Below, one piece after another: positions 43,236 to 52,736 of a DNA stretch of 64,000 bases. Location: positions 1-64,000 of the forward strand of contig NZ_JANUSB010000010.1 of assembly GCF_024793895.1 (NCBI RefSeq). The letters run 5' to 3'. Within the stretch, counting starts at the first letter, position 1. Every line of letters starts with the position of its first letter. Below the pieces are notes generated by a model. It searched no databases and was not told where the DNA came from. It was given only the letters and a program-made list of their open reading frames with translations. The position numbers were made by a program, and so were the translations under genes. This DNA comes from Serratia sp. AKBS12. Lineage in GTDB: Bacteria > Pseudomonadota > Gammaproteobacteria > Enterobacterales > Enterobacteriaceae.

Positions 43236-44684
43236 TTATTTGTGGTTCGCCCATTCAGGCACGGAAGAAGGTTCAACCGCTCGTGGCGCCTCGGTAGCGA
43301 AACGACGGGATTTGGATAACATCAGCGGTTCGATGTGTTCGAGCGATACGCCACGGGTTTCCGGCAGGAAGCGCCGCACAAACCAGAACGCGATCAGGCT
43401 GCCTGCGGCACACAGCATCAGGGGGAATGCGCCGTTGAAGTGTTCCATTAACACCGCGCTGCGGTTCATCATCGGGAAACTCTGGGTAACGATAAAATTC
43501 GCCACATACATCGAAGAAAAGGCGAAGCCCATCGCCACGGCGCGGATGCGGTTGGGGAAGATCTCGGAGATCAGCAGCCAGGCACCGAGGCTCCATGACA
43601 GGCCGAAGATCAGCACGAAGGCCACCAGCCCGAGCACCGGCACCAGCCCGTCGATATGTGCGATAAAAGCCCAGGAGGTAAAGATCAGGCTGAGGGTGCA
43701 GCCTAATGCCCCCCAACGTAGCAGCGGCGTACGGCCGATCCTGTCCACCACGTTGAGGCAGACAGCGACGCCCACCAGCAGCGCCAGGCCGAGGAAAATG
43801 CTCTGGAATAACGATGCCTGGGTACTGCCGGTGACGTTTTGCAGCAGCGACGGCGCGTAATACAGCAGAATGTTGATGCCGGAAACCTGCTGCAAAATGG
43901 CGATGGCGCAGCCAATCAGCAGAATATAGCGGGTAGGTGCATCGCGCAGGATGCCGCGCTGAGCGAGCTGGGCGCGATGAGGGTGCGCACTGGCCAGGAT
44001 TTCTGCCAGCAGGTGGTCGGCATGCTGCGCGTTTGACAGTCGGGTCAATACCTGCCGAGCCCGTTCGGTTTTTCCCCTGAGCGCCAGCCAGCGCGGAGAC
44101 TCCGGCATAAACGGCACCAGCAGCAGGAACATCACGCAGGGCACGATCCCCGACGCCAGCATCCATCGCCAGCCATCGCTGACAATCCACGCATGCGACA
44201 TGCCGCGGGCAATCAGATAGTTGACGATATACACCGTGAGCTGTCCGCCGACCATCAGCATCTGTTGCAGCCCCAGCATGCGACCACGCCAGTCTTTCGG
44301 TGACACTTCGGCGATATATAACGGCGTGATGGCCGATGCCATGCCCACCGCCAGTCCGCCGAGCAGGCGATAGAGAACGAATTCGCCAAGGCTGGTGGCC
44401 AGCGCCGATCCGACGGCGGAAATGACAAACATCAGCGCGGTAACGATCAAGGTTGATTTTCGGCCAATCCGATCGGAAATGTAGCCGACGCAGCAGGCGC
44501 CGATCACGCAACCCAGAATGACGTTTGAAACGGCCCAACCGCTTTCCCAGGGAGAAAGATGGAGATGTTCCGTTAGCGGATCGATGACCCCGGAGATCAC
44601 CGAGGCGTCGTAACCGAGGATCACCCCACTGAGCGAAGCGATGGTGCAGATAAAAAAGATCAACGGTAAATTGTGTTTACCCAT
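43236..44684 (-). CDS. MFS sugar porter (inositol/xylose/galactose-type)
   Basis: From ATG 44684 the product is 482 aa; a GTG two codons upstream is also near the AAGGA site. Twelve helices and the sugar-porter signatures are visible: GYISDRIGRKSTL (loop 2-3), PLYIAEVSPKDWRGR, PESPRWLALRGK (loop 6), QQVSGINILLYYAP (helix 7) and PETRGVSLEHIE at the end. It should import a sugar or polyol with protons. It is the first gene of the minus-strand unit and is preceded by a strong sigma-54 promoter pattern. Confidence 0.92.
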   Translation of the reverse strand: MGKHNLPLIFFICTIASLSGVILGYDASVISGVIDPLTEHLHLSPWESGWAVSNVILGCVIGACCVGYISDRIGRKSTLIVTALMFVISAVGSALATSLGEFVLYRLLGGLAVGMASAITPLYIAEVSPKDWRGRMLGLQQMLMVGGQLTVYIVNYLIARGMSHAWIVSDGWRWMLASGIVPCVMFLLLVPFMPESPRWLALRGKTERARQVLTRLSNAQHADHLLAEILASAHPHRAQLAQRGILRDAPTRYILLIGCAIAILQQVSGINILLYYAPSLLQNVTGSTQASLFQSIFLGLALLVGVAVCLNVVDRIGRTPLLRWGALGCTLSLIFTSWAFIAHIDGLVPVLGLVAFVLIFGLSWSLGAWLLISEIFPNRIRAVAMGFAFSSMYVANFIVTQSFPMMNRSAVLMEHFNGAFPLMLCAAGSLIAFWFVRRFLPETRGVSLEHIEPLMLSKSRRFATEAPRAVEPSSVPEWANHK

Positions 44685-44732
44685 AGTCACTTATTTCCTT
44701 TTTGGCGCGTTCGGCGTATTTGCTACGGTTAT

Positions 44733-44748
44733 TGCAAAGGCAATGCCA
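44733..44748 (-). promoter_or_regulatory. Sigma-54 promoter of the sugar utilisation operon
   Basis: On the minus strand TGGCATTGCCTTTGCA fits the -24/-12 consensus (TGGCAC-N5-TTGCA) with exact GG-to-GC spacing. It lies about 50 bases before the transporter start. The divergent gene at 44871 encodes a sigma-54 activator, which makes this the likely target. Confidence 0.78.
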
Positions 44749-44799
44749 ACCTCAAAACGTGGCAATGTGTGAGGTGCTGCACAGATATACATCACAATC

Positions 44800-44835
44800 T
44801 GGCAACAAAATTTACATGCCAACCTTACATGTAAA
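44800..44835. promoter_or_regulatory. Probable activator binding sites between the divergent genes
   Basis: TGGCA...TGCCA (44800-44821) and the palindrome TTACATGTAA (44826-44835) share TTACATG and lie about 80-115 bases before the expected start of the sigma-54 transcript, the usual place for enhancer-binding-protein sites. Confidence 0.5.
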
Positions 44836-44870
44836 TAAAATGAACATTCCATGCAAAGCCGGAGTGCCAG

Positions 44871-46832
44871 ATGCGAGTCCTCGATCGTTTACCGTTCAAA
44901 GATGAAAGTGATCCCATATTCAGCCTGCCGGATGGTGCAGAAGTGGCTGAATGGGACAGTCTGCTGTGGCAGGGTTGGCAGCGTTTTTTAGCTGGCGAAA
45001 CCTCAAACTGGATACGGCGCAGCATCTGGCAGTCCTGGCAACGCTCGCAACAGCGCGCTATCGATCCGGTGTCGTTTGTCTATCTCGCGCCAGCCGCTGA
45101 CGAACTGGCGGCGATCCTTGAACGTAATGCCGAGTTGATCCAGGTAGCGCGCAGCATTATGGAAAACCTGCTGGCCTATAATCCGGATGGTCATATCAAC
45201 CTGACCGACGCGCAGGGGGTGACGCTGCATTATTGCGGGGCGGATATGACGCCGGTCGGCAGTATCCTGCGCGAAGAGGTACTCGGCACCAACTGCACCG
45301 CGCGTTGCCTGATTGAACAGCGGCTGGTGTATGTGCTGAGCGGTGAAAACTGGAAGTTCGATCTGCGCAAGCGCAACCGGCAGTGCGCCGCCGCACCGGT
45401 ACGCGATGCCGGCGGCGGCCTGATTGGCGTGCTCACCCTGACGGCGACGCCGGACAATTTCAACGCGCATACCCTGGGAACGGTGCAGGCAGCGGCGGAG
45501 GCGGTGGGGCAGCAACTGATGCTGCGGCGTCTGCTGGCCGAACAGCAGTCGATCCTCGAAACGCTCAATGAAGGGGTGATCGTCTGCGATCGTCATGGGC
45601 GGATCAAAACCCTCAACCGTTACGCACGGCAGATCTTCAGCGGTATCGATCCCGAGGCCGGATCGATCGATGCGTTGTTGCAACCGCAGGAAGGATCGTT
45701 GCTGACCTTGCCGTTTTGCAATGACCGCGAGTTGCAGTTCATGCCTGACGGCGAGCGGCCGCTTTCCTGTCTGATTTCACTGATGCCGGCACCGGACGGC
45801 GGGCGGGTGCTTTCATTGCGTGAGAATCAGCGCATCCGCGCCATTACCCGCCGGGTGATGGGGGTGAGCGCCCGTTACACCTTTGAGATGATCCATGGCA
45901 ATGCACAGTGCGTACAGCAGGTGATCCAGCAGGCGCGTGCCGGCAGTCGCAGCGACAGCACCATATTGCTGAGCGGTGAAAGCGGCACCGGCAAGGAACT
46001 GTTTGCTCAGGCGATCCACAATGCCAGCCCGCGTCGGCAAGAGCCCTTTATTGCGCTCAACTGCGGCGCATTGCCGCGCGATCTGGTACAGAGCGAACTG
46101 TTTGGCTATGCCGACGGCGCATTTACCGGTTCGAGGCGCGGCGGTTCCGCCGGCAAATTCGAACTGGCCGATGGCGGCACGCTGTTTCTTGACGAGATTG
46201 GTGAAATGCCGCTGGAAGCGCAAACCAGCCTGCTGCGCGTATTGCAGGAAAGCGAGGTGGTGCGCATCGGCGCAGCGCATCCGTTGAAGATAGACGTGCG
46301 CATCATCGCCGCCACCCACTGTGACTTGCTGAGCGCGGTCGCCAAGGGGGCCTTTCGCCGCGATCTCTACTATCGACTGAACGTGATTTCACTGGCCATC
46401 CCGCCGCTGCGCGCGCGCCGCGAGGATATTCCCGAGTTGGTCAATACCTTCATTCAAGCGCTCTGCACCCGGTTAAAACGTATTCCGCCACGGGTAACGC
46501 CGGTGGCAATGCGCTGTTTGCAAGACTGGCATTGGCCGGGCAACGTACGCGAGCTGGAAAACCTGGTAGAGCGCACGGTGAACCTGTGCGAAGGGCTGGA
46601 GATCGATTGCCACGATCTGCCTGACGATATGGTGCAGGCGTCTGCGACGCTTACGCCGTCAGAGGTGCGGCCTTCGTTGCAGGAAAATGAGCGCCAGCAT
46701 GTGCTGCAGGTGGTGGCCGAACAGAACGGCAACCTGCGCCAGTCCGCGCAACTGCTGGGTATTTCGCGCACCGCGCTGTACAACAAACTCCGCCAATGGC
46801 AGGTGGATGTGGCGGCGTTCAGGCGGCGCTGA
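44871..46832 (+). CDS. AcoR-like sigma-54-dependent transcription activator
   Basis: The 653-aa protein has a GAF-type sensor (about 75-215), a PAS-like segment (about 225-320), an AAA+ domain (about 335-570) and a Fis-type helix-turn-helix at the end (RQSAQLLGISRTALYNKLRQW). Walker A is GESGTGKE and Walker B GTLFLDEIGEM. The sigma-54 contact loop reads GAFTGS instead of GAFTGA, a mild variant. The layout is that of AcoR/DhaR activators. It is divergent from the operon with the sigma-54 promoter and probably controls it in response to the imported substrate or a derivative. Confidence 0.92.
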   Translation: MRVLDRLPFKDESDPIFSLPDGAEVAEWDSLLWQGWQRFLAGETSNWIRRSIWQSWQRSQQRAIDPVSFVYLAPAADELAAILERNAELIQVARSIMENLLAYNPDGHINLTDAQGVTLHYCGADMTPVGSILREEVLGTNCTARCLIEQRLVYVLSGENWKFDLRKRNRQCAAAPVRDAGGGLIGVLTLTATPDNFNAHTLGTVQAAAEAVGQQLMLRRLLAEQQSILETLNEGVIVCDRHGRIKTLNRYARQIFSGIDPEAGSIDALLQPQEGSLLTLPFCNDRELQFMPDGERPLSCLISLMPAPDGGRVLSLRENQRIRAITRRVMGVSARYTFEMIHGNAQCVQQVIQQARAGSRSDSTILLSGESGTGKELFAQAIHNASPRRQEPFIALNCGALPRDLVQSELFGYADGAFTGSRRGGSAGKFELADGGTLFLDEIGEMPLEAQTSLLRVLQESEVVRIGAAHPLKIDVRIIAATHCDLLSAVAKGAFRRDLYYRLNVISLAIPPLRARREDIPELVNTFIQALCTRLKRIPPRVTPVAMRCLQDWHWPGNVRELENLVERTVNLCEGLEIDCHDLPDDMVQASATLTPSEVRPSLQENERQHVLQVVAEQNGNLRQSAQLLGISRTALYNKLRQWQVDVAAFRRR

Positions 46833-46916
46833 GACAGCGCAATAAACCAACCGGAACGGGATCCGCCAGAGGAGCGATTGAACCGCTGCCGGCGGCCTAT
46901 CGTGTCTCCTGATGAA

Positions 46917-46938
46917 CCGCACGGCAATTACCGTGCGG
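46917..46938. terminator. Hairpin between convergent genes
   Basis: An 8-bp stem (CCGCACGG with CCGTGCGG, loop CAATTA) lies between the activator gene and the converging hydrolase gene. The AA/TT flanks extend it slightly; no long T run follows. Confidence 0.5.
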
Positions 46939-46963
46939 GTTCCATCGAGGGGGGCCGGCGGGG

Positions 46964-47644
46964 TTATTCGACCGGCAACGCCAACACCTGCCGAGTGGTG
47001 GCGATCTCGGCAAAAACGTCTGCCACGCCGGCCAGAGCGGCGCGTTGCAGGCTGACATGATCGACCACCTTGTTGTCCCAGGTGGCCAGATCGCGAGTGG
47101 CGGTGGCATCCTCGGGAATAATCACCTGATAACCCAACGGCAGCGCATCGCGCGCGGTGGTAGAAACGCACATGTGGGTCATCAGGCCGGTGACAATCAA
47201 CGTTTTGATGTTCTTGCTTTTTAATTGCCGATCAAGATCGGTGCCGACAAACGAGCTTGGGGTGGCTTTGGTAATCACCACATCACCTTTTGACGGCTGC
47301 AAATCTGCATGGAACTGCGCTGATTGACTGCCTTCGGCAAACAGCGGTCCATCAGCTGGCCCAATATGGCGCACAAAGAATACCGGCATGTTGTGGCGAT
47401 GGGCGAACGCCACCAGTTTTTGGGTATTACCCAACGCCTTGAGGCCGTCCGGGATCGGCATTTTCCCGCTAAAATATTCATTTTGAAAATCAATCACCAA
47501 CAAGGCGGTAGCGTCAGCCGCCAAGGCTTTGGTCGGCTGAGCGCCGCTCATGGTACGAATGGTGGGCGCCTGCGTGGCCTCCGCCGTCAGGCTGGCGACG
47601 GTCATGGAAAGCGCCAGTGCGCTGTAAGCGAGCAGATTTTTCAT
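46964..47644 (-). CDS. Exported cysteine hydrolase of the isochorismatase family
   Basis: The ATG at 47644 gives 226 aa with a signal peptide (YSALALSMTVASLTAEA), which is unusual because most members are cytoplasmic. The catalytic triad pattern is present: Asp in LLVIDFQNEYF, Lys in VITKATPSSF and Cys in GLMTHMCVSTTARDA. Such enzymes hydrolyse amides or related bonds; the substrate is unknown. It is divergent from a GlxA-type regulator gene 150 bases away, which probably controls it. Confidence 0.88.
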   Translation of the reverse strand: MKNLLAYSALALSMTVASLTAEATQAPTIRTMSGAQPTKALAADATALLVIDFQNEYFSGKMPIPDGLKALGNTQKLVAFAHRHNMPVFFVRHIGPADGPLFAEGSQSAQFHADLQPSKGDVVITKATPSSFVGTDLDRQLKSKNIKTLIVTGLMTHMCVSTTARDALPLGYQVIIPEDATATRDLATWDNKVVDHVSLQRAALAGVADVFAEIATTRQVLALPVE

Positions 47645-47796
47645 GGTAAATATTCCTTTATCGGCTTGGCACGGTGGGACGGATTCCCGCGGTGTGGAGC
47701 AATTTTGCCGCTTTACCGATCGCGGCAATAGCTATCGGCGTGACCAAAAACGATACTATTAGGCCAAATTGCATCGAGGTTTAAACAGGTGGGGTA

Positions 47797-48759
47797 ATGC
47801 CAGTCATCAAAGTCGGAATTGTTGTTTTTCACGATATCATTCCCTTTCACCTTTCCGTGCCCTGTGCGGTGTTCGAACATGCGCTCGACGAGCAGGGCAA
47901 GCCGGCGTATCAGCTGATGGTATGCGCCACGGAACCGGGACCGTTGCGTACCAACGCCGGGTTTTCGATCATTGCCGAGCGTACGCTGTCGGCGCTGGAA
48001 CAGGTGGATATGGTGATTATCCCCAGTTGGAACGATCCGGCGCTGATGCCGTCGCCGGAACTGGTGGCCGCGCTGCACCGTGCGCACGCGCGTGGCGCCA
48101 GACTAGTCGGGCTGTGCATGGGGGCTTTCGTGCTGGCGGCCAGCGGATTGCTCGACGGCCGGCCGGCCACCACGCACTGGAACTGGATGAACGCCTTCTT
48201 GCAGCGTTATCCATCGATTGCCGTCGATCATAACGTGTTGTACATCGATGATGGCGATATCGTTACCTCGGCAGGCACTGCCGCCAGTATTGATTGCTGC
48301 CTGCACCTGGTGCGCCAGCAATGCGGTGCCGAAGTGGCCAATACGGTGGCTCGGCAACTGGTGGTGCCGCCGCATCGGCAAGGGGGACAGGCGCAGTTTA
48401 TTGAACAACCGGTATATAACACCGCCGGCGGCGATCGGTTTATGCAGGCGCTGAGCTGGGCAACGGAGAATTTGCAGCATCCGCTGACGGTCGGCCTGAT
48501 CGCCGACAAGGCATTGATGAGCCGGCGCAGTTTTACCCGGCATTTCCAGCAAACCACCGGTACCACGGTAACCCAATGGTTGCTGAATCAACGGCTGGCA
48601 ATGGCGCAGCGATTTTTGGAGAAAACCGACCAGCCGGTAGAACAGGTGGCTCAGGCGGCTGGTTTCAGTTCGGCGCTGTCAATGCGGCGGCATTTTCAGC
48701 AGCAATTCAGCACGACGCCGTCGCTGTATCGGCGTGAGTTTCGTACCACGGGGCGTTAA
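47797..48759 (+). CDS. GlxA-type transcription regulator (DJ-1/PfpI plus AraC domains)
   Basis: The 320-aa protein has an N-terminal DJ-1/PfpI-like domain (1-175, with GLCMGAFVLAASGLLDGRPATTHW around the nucleophile-elbow Cys) and a C-terminal AraC helix-turn-helix pair (LTVGLIADKALMSRRSFTRHF and VEQVAQAAGFSSALSMRRHF). FtrA/GlxA-type regulators use the first domain as sensor. It is divergent from the isochorismatase-like gene. Confidence 0.92.
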   Translation: MPVIKVGIVVFHDIIPFHLSVPCAVFEHALDEQGKPAYQLMVCATEPGPLRTNAGFSIIAERTLSALEQVDMVIIPSWNDPALMPSPELVAALHRAHARGARLVGLCMGAFVLAASGLLDGRPATTHWNWMNAFLQRYPSIAVDHNVLYIDDGDIVTSAGTAASIDCCLHLVRQQCGAEVANTVARQLVVPPHRQGGQAQFIEQPVYNTAGGDRFMQALSWATENLQHPLTVGLIADKALMSRRSFTRHFQQTTGTTVTQWLLNQRLAMAQRFLEKTDQPVEQVAQAAGFSSALSMRRHFQQQFSTTPSLYRREFRTTGR

Positions 48760-48822
48760 TACCCACAGCGAGCGCGGCAAAAAGCCGGATAAAGGCGGTT
48801 GGCAGCACGCCGCGAGCTGGCG

Positions 48823-49518
48823 TTACGACTGTTCGGCACCGATCAGGCTGCTGTGCACCGTAGCGCCCGGCATCATCAACCTCAGGCCCCGCGTCAGCTC
48901 GTCGCCCGCCGCCAGCAGCGCATCAAGCGGCATGCTTGGCAGACTTTCCAGGATAAACCACATCTGCGTGGCATCGGCACCCAGTCGGGTTCTCACCCCT
49001 TGTCGCCAGTTCCAACGTCGGCAGGTAACACCCCGATCGTCACGCCAGACGACCTCGCCCGCTTCGGGTGATTCCAGCGCCGGTTGGCCGTCCTTGACGG
49101 TATCAAACTGCTCGCTGCCATCGGCGATGGTCAGCCGTGGCTGGCCGACATAGGCGGCGATGTTTTCCCCACCGACCGGCACGGCGTAGCGAATGCTGAC
49201 CGCGTTATACAGATCCACCAGCGGATCGATGCTGGGCAACTGGCCATCGCGCAATACCCGCTTATGCAGCGCTTCGGCAGAGCAGGGGGTGCGCTTGGGC
49301 TTGGCGCCAAATTTTTTAAAGACCTCGGACCAGGCCGCAAGATGCGCCTCAGCCCAGGGAATATCCCCGGTCACCACCGATTGGCAGGCTGCGGCCAGCA
49401 ATTCCTCGGCTACCGTCGGGGCGGTTAACGGAGCGGCTTGCACCACTAGGCTCAAGGCTCTGAAACCGGGGGCGATAGCGAAGATCTCCGGGGCGATTGA
49501 CGGGGTAACAGCGAACAT
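48823..49518 (-). CDS. B3/B4 tRNA-binding-domain-like protein
   Basis: The 231-aa protein matches the B3/B4 domain known from the phenylalanyl-tRNA synthetase beta chain (LPSIDPLVDLYNAVSIRYAVPVGGEN, then RRWNWRQGVRTRLGADAT). Free-standing members are thought to be editing-like or amino-acid-binding proteins, with no proven role. It is divergent from an XRE-cupin regulator 43 bases away; the two occur together often, so control by that regulator is likely. Confidence 0.85.
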   Translation of the reverse strand: MFAVTPSIAPEIFAIAPGFRALSLVVQAAPLTAPTVAEELLAAACQSVVTGDIPWAEAHLAAWSEVFKKFGAKPKRTPCSAEALHKRVLRDGQLPSIDPLVDLYNAVSIRYAVPVGGENIAAYVGQPRLTIADGSEQFDTVKDGQPALESPEAGEVVWRDDRGVTCRRWNWRQGVRTRLGADATQMWFILESLPSMPLDALLAAGDELTRGLRLMMPGATVHSSLIGAEQS

Positions 49519-49561
49519 TCCATAATCCTATATTGACCAATTTATCTCATACTAATGACCA

Positions 49562-50164
49562 ATGACCAAAAAAGTCAATAAAACGACCGAGGCGGGCGCT
49601 GACATGCAGCATGTCAGTGAGGCGGTATCCAAAAGCATCAGCGATTATCGCAAGGGGCAAAAACTCTCGCTTGACGAGCTTGCGCGACGTGCCGGTGTCA
49701 GCAAGGGCATGCTGGTGGAAATCGAGAAAGGCTCGGCTAACCCCAGTATCGCCATTTTATGCAAAATTGCGGCGGCGCTTGGCCTGTCGGTGGCGGATAT
49801 TGTCAACGTCACCCACGCCCCTGATAGCTGGCTGGTGGCCAGACAGGACATCCCGACGCTGTGGCACGGAGAGAAAGGCGGCTCGGCGCGTTTGCTTGCT
49901 GGTACCAGCGGGCCAAACATGATTGAGCTCTGGCGCTGGGAAATGTTGCCAGGCGAGCTGTTTAGCTCACCTGGGCACCCACAGGGAACGCTGGAACTGC
50001 TGCATGTTGAAACAGGCGTGCTGGAGCTGGCAACCGAGGCGACCAAATTGCTGGTCACCGAAGGCTGTTCGGCAGTGGCTCGAACCGACAGCGCTCATCA
50101 TTATGCCAACGCGGGAGACAGCCCGCTGGTATTTACCATGACGGTGGCCGAGTTTCATCGCTAG
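49562..50164 (+). CDS. XRE-cupin transcription regulator
   Basis: The 200-aa protein has a helix-turn-helix (LSLDELARRAGVSKGMLVEIEKGSANPSIAILCKIAAALG, about 35-75) and a C-terminal cupin (about 120-198, GHPQGTLELLHVETGVLEL and AHHYANAGDSP). Such regulators sense small molecules and control adjacent metabolic genes. TGACCAAT occurs twice in the 43-base spacer to the divergent B3/B4 gene and may be the operator. The start ATG at 49562 has no good ribosome site, so a later in-frame ATG (codon 15) is possible. Confidence 0.88.
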   Translation: MTKKVNKTTEAGADMQHVSEAVSKSISDYRKGQKLSLDELARRAGVSKGMLVEIEKGSANPSIAILCKIAAALGLSVADIVNVTHAPDSWLVARQDIPTLWHGEKGGSARLLAGTSGPNMIELWRWEMLPGELFSSPGHPQGTLELLHVETGVLELATEATKLLVTEGCSAVARTDSAHHYANAGDSPLVFTMTVAEFHR

Positions 50165-50287
50165 CCGGCGGGGTTATCGGGAGGCAAGCGACAGGGTGAA
50201 AGCCATTATGCACCGCTGGCCGAAGGTCGGTTGCCGGCTTTCACGCTCAACCTGACGACGGCACGCTGGCTATATTGGCGTTTTTAA

Positions 50288-51196
50288 TTACGGTTTTTCG
50301 TTAGTTGGGGATATTTGTTTGCTCAGATGTTCAATGAACGTTCTGGTTAGCGGATTGACATATCTTGATTTTTTATCGATCGCATATAAGTAGTGAGAAA
50401 ATCCGGCATGGTATTCAGGCAGCAGGTGTACCAAATCACCTTTATTAATATACATCGTTGCCAAATAGTCAGGCAGGCAGGACACGCCATTGTGATTAAG
50501 TAATATGCTTAATAATGTCAGGCTGGAGTTCGAGGTCAGGCAGGAATCGACCGGGACCATGACTTCACCGTTATGGTCTGCAAACACCCAGTTATCATGG
50601 TAGGCCATGATCGGATTGGTAATACAGCGGTGGCGGGTTAAATCCGCCGGCGTTTTTATTGGCGGTTTACCTAGCAGATAGTTGGGAGAACAACAGTAAA
50701 TCCAGTTAATCTTGTTCAGTAATACATGATTCTCCGTCTTGGCTAACTGCCGGGTTATTCTTAGTGCCATATCAAAAGGGGTTTCTGACAGATTGATAAT
50801 ATTATCATTCAGCTCAACATGGATTTTTACCTTGGGGAAACGCCGTTGGTAAGTGCTAATGAAGTCAGGCAGGATTTTTGAACCATATGCCACGGAACAG
50901 GACAATCTGAGCAGGCCTTCCGGTTCCGTCGGGCGCTGAACCTGAGCAAACATATCTTCGTACTCTTCAATCAGCATGATGGCCCGGTTAAACACCGCTT
51001 CACCTTGTTCCGTAAGGAAAATGTTTCTGGTGGTCCTGGTGATTAATTGCGTCCCCAGCTGTTCCTCCAGCTTAGCCAGGCTTTTGCTGACCGCCGAAGG
51101 CGAGAGGCCAAGTTCTCTGGCTGCCTTGGTCAGATTCCCTGCCTCGATGATGCGGACAAAAATACTCAGCTGACTCAAGGTACCCGAGTTAAGCAT
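50288..51196 (-). CDS. LysR-family transcription regulator
   Basis: The 302-aa protein has the LysR winged helix (LSQLSIFVRIIEAGNLTKAARELGLSPSAVSKSLAKLEEQLG, about 8-50) and an effector domain. The start is fixed by GGAGG just before the ATG. It is divergent, 250 bases away, from a permease and a cystathionine lyase-like gene, which it likely controls. Confidence 0.92.
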   Translation of the reverse strand: MLNSGTLSQLSIFVRIIEAGNLTKAARELGLSPSAVSKSLAKLEEQLGTQLITRTTRNIFLTEQGEAVFNRAIMLIEEYEDMFAQVQRPTEPEGLLRLSCSVAYGSKILPDFISTYQRRFPKVKIHVELNDNIINLSETPFDMALRITRQLAKTENHVLLNKINWIYCCSPNYLLGKPPIKTPADLTRHRCITNPIMAYHDNWVFADHNGEVMVPVDSCLTSNSSLTLLSILLNHNGVSCLPDYLATMYINKGDLVHLLPEYHAGFSHYLYAIDKKSRYVNPLTRTFIEHLSKQISPTNEKP

Positions 51197-51446
51197 ATTA
51201 CCTCCAGCTCTGCTACTACGGCCAATTATCGGTATATTATTCCTGTTGCTATTCCATAATATTATTCTATGTGCCGATTAAACTATTATGCTCTTTTTGT
51301 CACGGATGAATTGATTGTAATTCATTAATGGTGGATTTAATACAGAGCCGATCACAGATTACCCATTTGCTATTGGTCAATGCCAAAAGGCTGTGATTAG
51401 GTAATGGCGTGGATGTTTTTTATTTAACCAACCTGATGGTAATATT

Positions 51447-52727
51447 ATGAACAACGCCTCGGAAACGCAAAGTATAATAAATAACAAAAAGATACCCTTT
51501 ACTACCTATGATGCCGGATGGGTCATTCTGTGTATTGGCATGGCAATTGGTGGAGGGATTATCTTTCTGCCGGTGCAGATTGGTTTGAAAGGAATTTGGG
51601 TATTTAGCTTATCGGTACTGATAGCCTATCCCGCATTGTATATGCTGCAGTCGCTTTATCTGAAAACATTATCGCAAAGCCCTGAATGTAAAGACTACTC
51701 GGGGGTTATTACCTTTTACTTGGGCAGGAACTGGGGTTTTTTCCTTGGAGTAGCTTATTTCATCATGCTGCTTAAAGGCATGCTGACCTATTCGCTGGCC
51801 GCCACTTTTGACAGCGCCTCCTATTTTCAAACCTTTGGCCTGACGACGGATAAGCTGTCGGATAATGGCTGGTACGGGCTGTTGGTGTTATCCCTGTTGG
51901 TTTGTGTCGCCGCCCAGGGTGAAAAAATGCTGTTTAAAGTTTCCGGCCCGATGGTGCTGGTCAAGCTGGGCGTGGTGGTTGCGCTTGGCATGGTGATGAT
52001 ACCGCATTGGGAGGTGCGCAATATCAGCCATCTTCCACCGATCGGGGAATTGCTGATTGGCACCGTTTTGACCCTGCCGTTTACGTTATTCTCCATTCTG
52101 TTCGTGCAAATCCTCAGTCCGATGAACGTGGCTTTCCGTAAAGTCGAGGCAGATCCGCTTATCGCTACCTACCGAGCGCTGCGTGCCAGCCGGATCGCCT
52201 ACGGCATACTGGCCTGTTCGGTACTGTTCTTTGCCTTTTCATTTACCTTTTCCCTGAGCCACCAACAGGCGGTCGAAGCGGCGGAGAATAATATTTCGGC
52301 GATGGCGATCGTCGCCAAAGTGATACCGGGTGAGCTGGTCAGGGTGATGTCGGTGCTGCTCAATGCCTTCGCCATCATTACCGCCTTTTTCGGCATTTTC
52401 CTCGGTTTCCAGGAGGCAATGAAAGGTATTGTGGTCAATGTTTTTTCTCGATTTGTCGACGAGAAGTCACTCAATGAGAAAACCATCAGCATTGCGGTTT
52501 CCGTCTTTATCGTACTGCTGTTATGGGCCTGGGTGCTGACGCATTTCCCCATTTTGTTATTACAACAAATAGGCGCGCCGGTTTACGGTATTGTTTCATG
52601 CCTTATTCCTTGCTACCTGGTGCTGAAAGTACCGCAGCTTATGCAATATTATTCCTGGCGCGTGCTGTTTATCTCCGGTACCGGGATCCTGCTCTGCCTG
52701 TCACCTTTTTTTAAATTATTTGAGTAA
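51447..52727 (+). CDS. HAAAP-family amino-acid permease (SdaC/TdcC-like)
   Basis: The 426-aa polytopic protein has eleven predicted helices and opens with DAGWVILCIGMAIGGGIIFLPVQIGLKG, the family signature of proton- or sodium-linked serine/threonine/aromatic permeases. Its partner gene, nine bases downstream, is a PLP-dependent lyase. The pair suggests uptake and breakdown of a sulphur amino acid, for example cysteine, cystathionine or an S-substituted cysteine; serine is an alternative. Confidence 0.9.
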   Translation: MNNASETQSIINNKKIPFTTYDAGWVILCIGMAIGGGIIFLPVQIGLKGIWVFSLSVLIAYPALYMLQSLYLKTLSQSPECKDYSGVITFYLGRNWGFFLGVAYFIMLLKGMLTYSLAATFDSASYFQTFGLTTDKLSDNGWYGLLVLSLLVCVAAQGEKMLFKVSGPMVLVKLGVVVALGMVMIPHWEVRNISHLPPIGELLIGTVLTLPFTLFSILFVQILSPMNVAFRKVEADPLIATYRALRASRIAYGILACSVLFFAFSFTFSLSHQQAVEAAENNISAMAIVAKVIPGELVRVMSVLLNAFAIITAFFGIFLGFQEAMKGIVVNVFSRFVDEKSLNEKTISIAVSVFIVLLLWAWVLTHFPILLLQQIGAPVYGIVSCLIPCYLVLKVPQLMQYYSWRVLFISGTGILLCLSPFFKLFE

Positions 52728-52736
52728 AGGTATCCA

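Noticed and set aside
43273-44538. 421-codon minus-strand frame inside the sugar porter gene
   Set aside because: It is a shifted frame of the porter, Arg/Ala/Gly-rich as expected for high-GC shadow frames.
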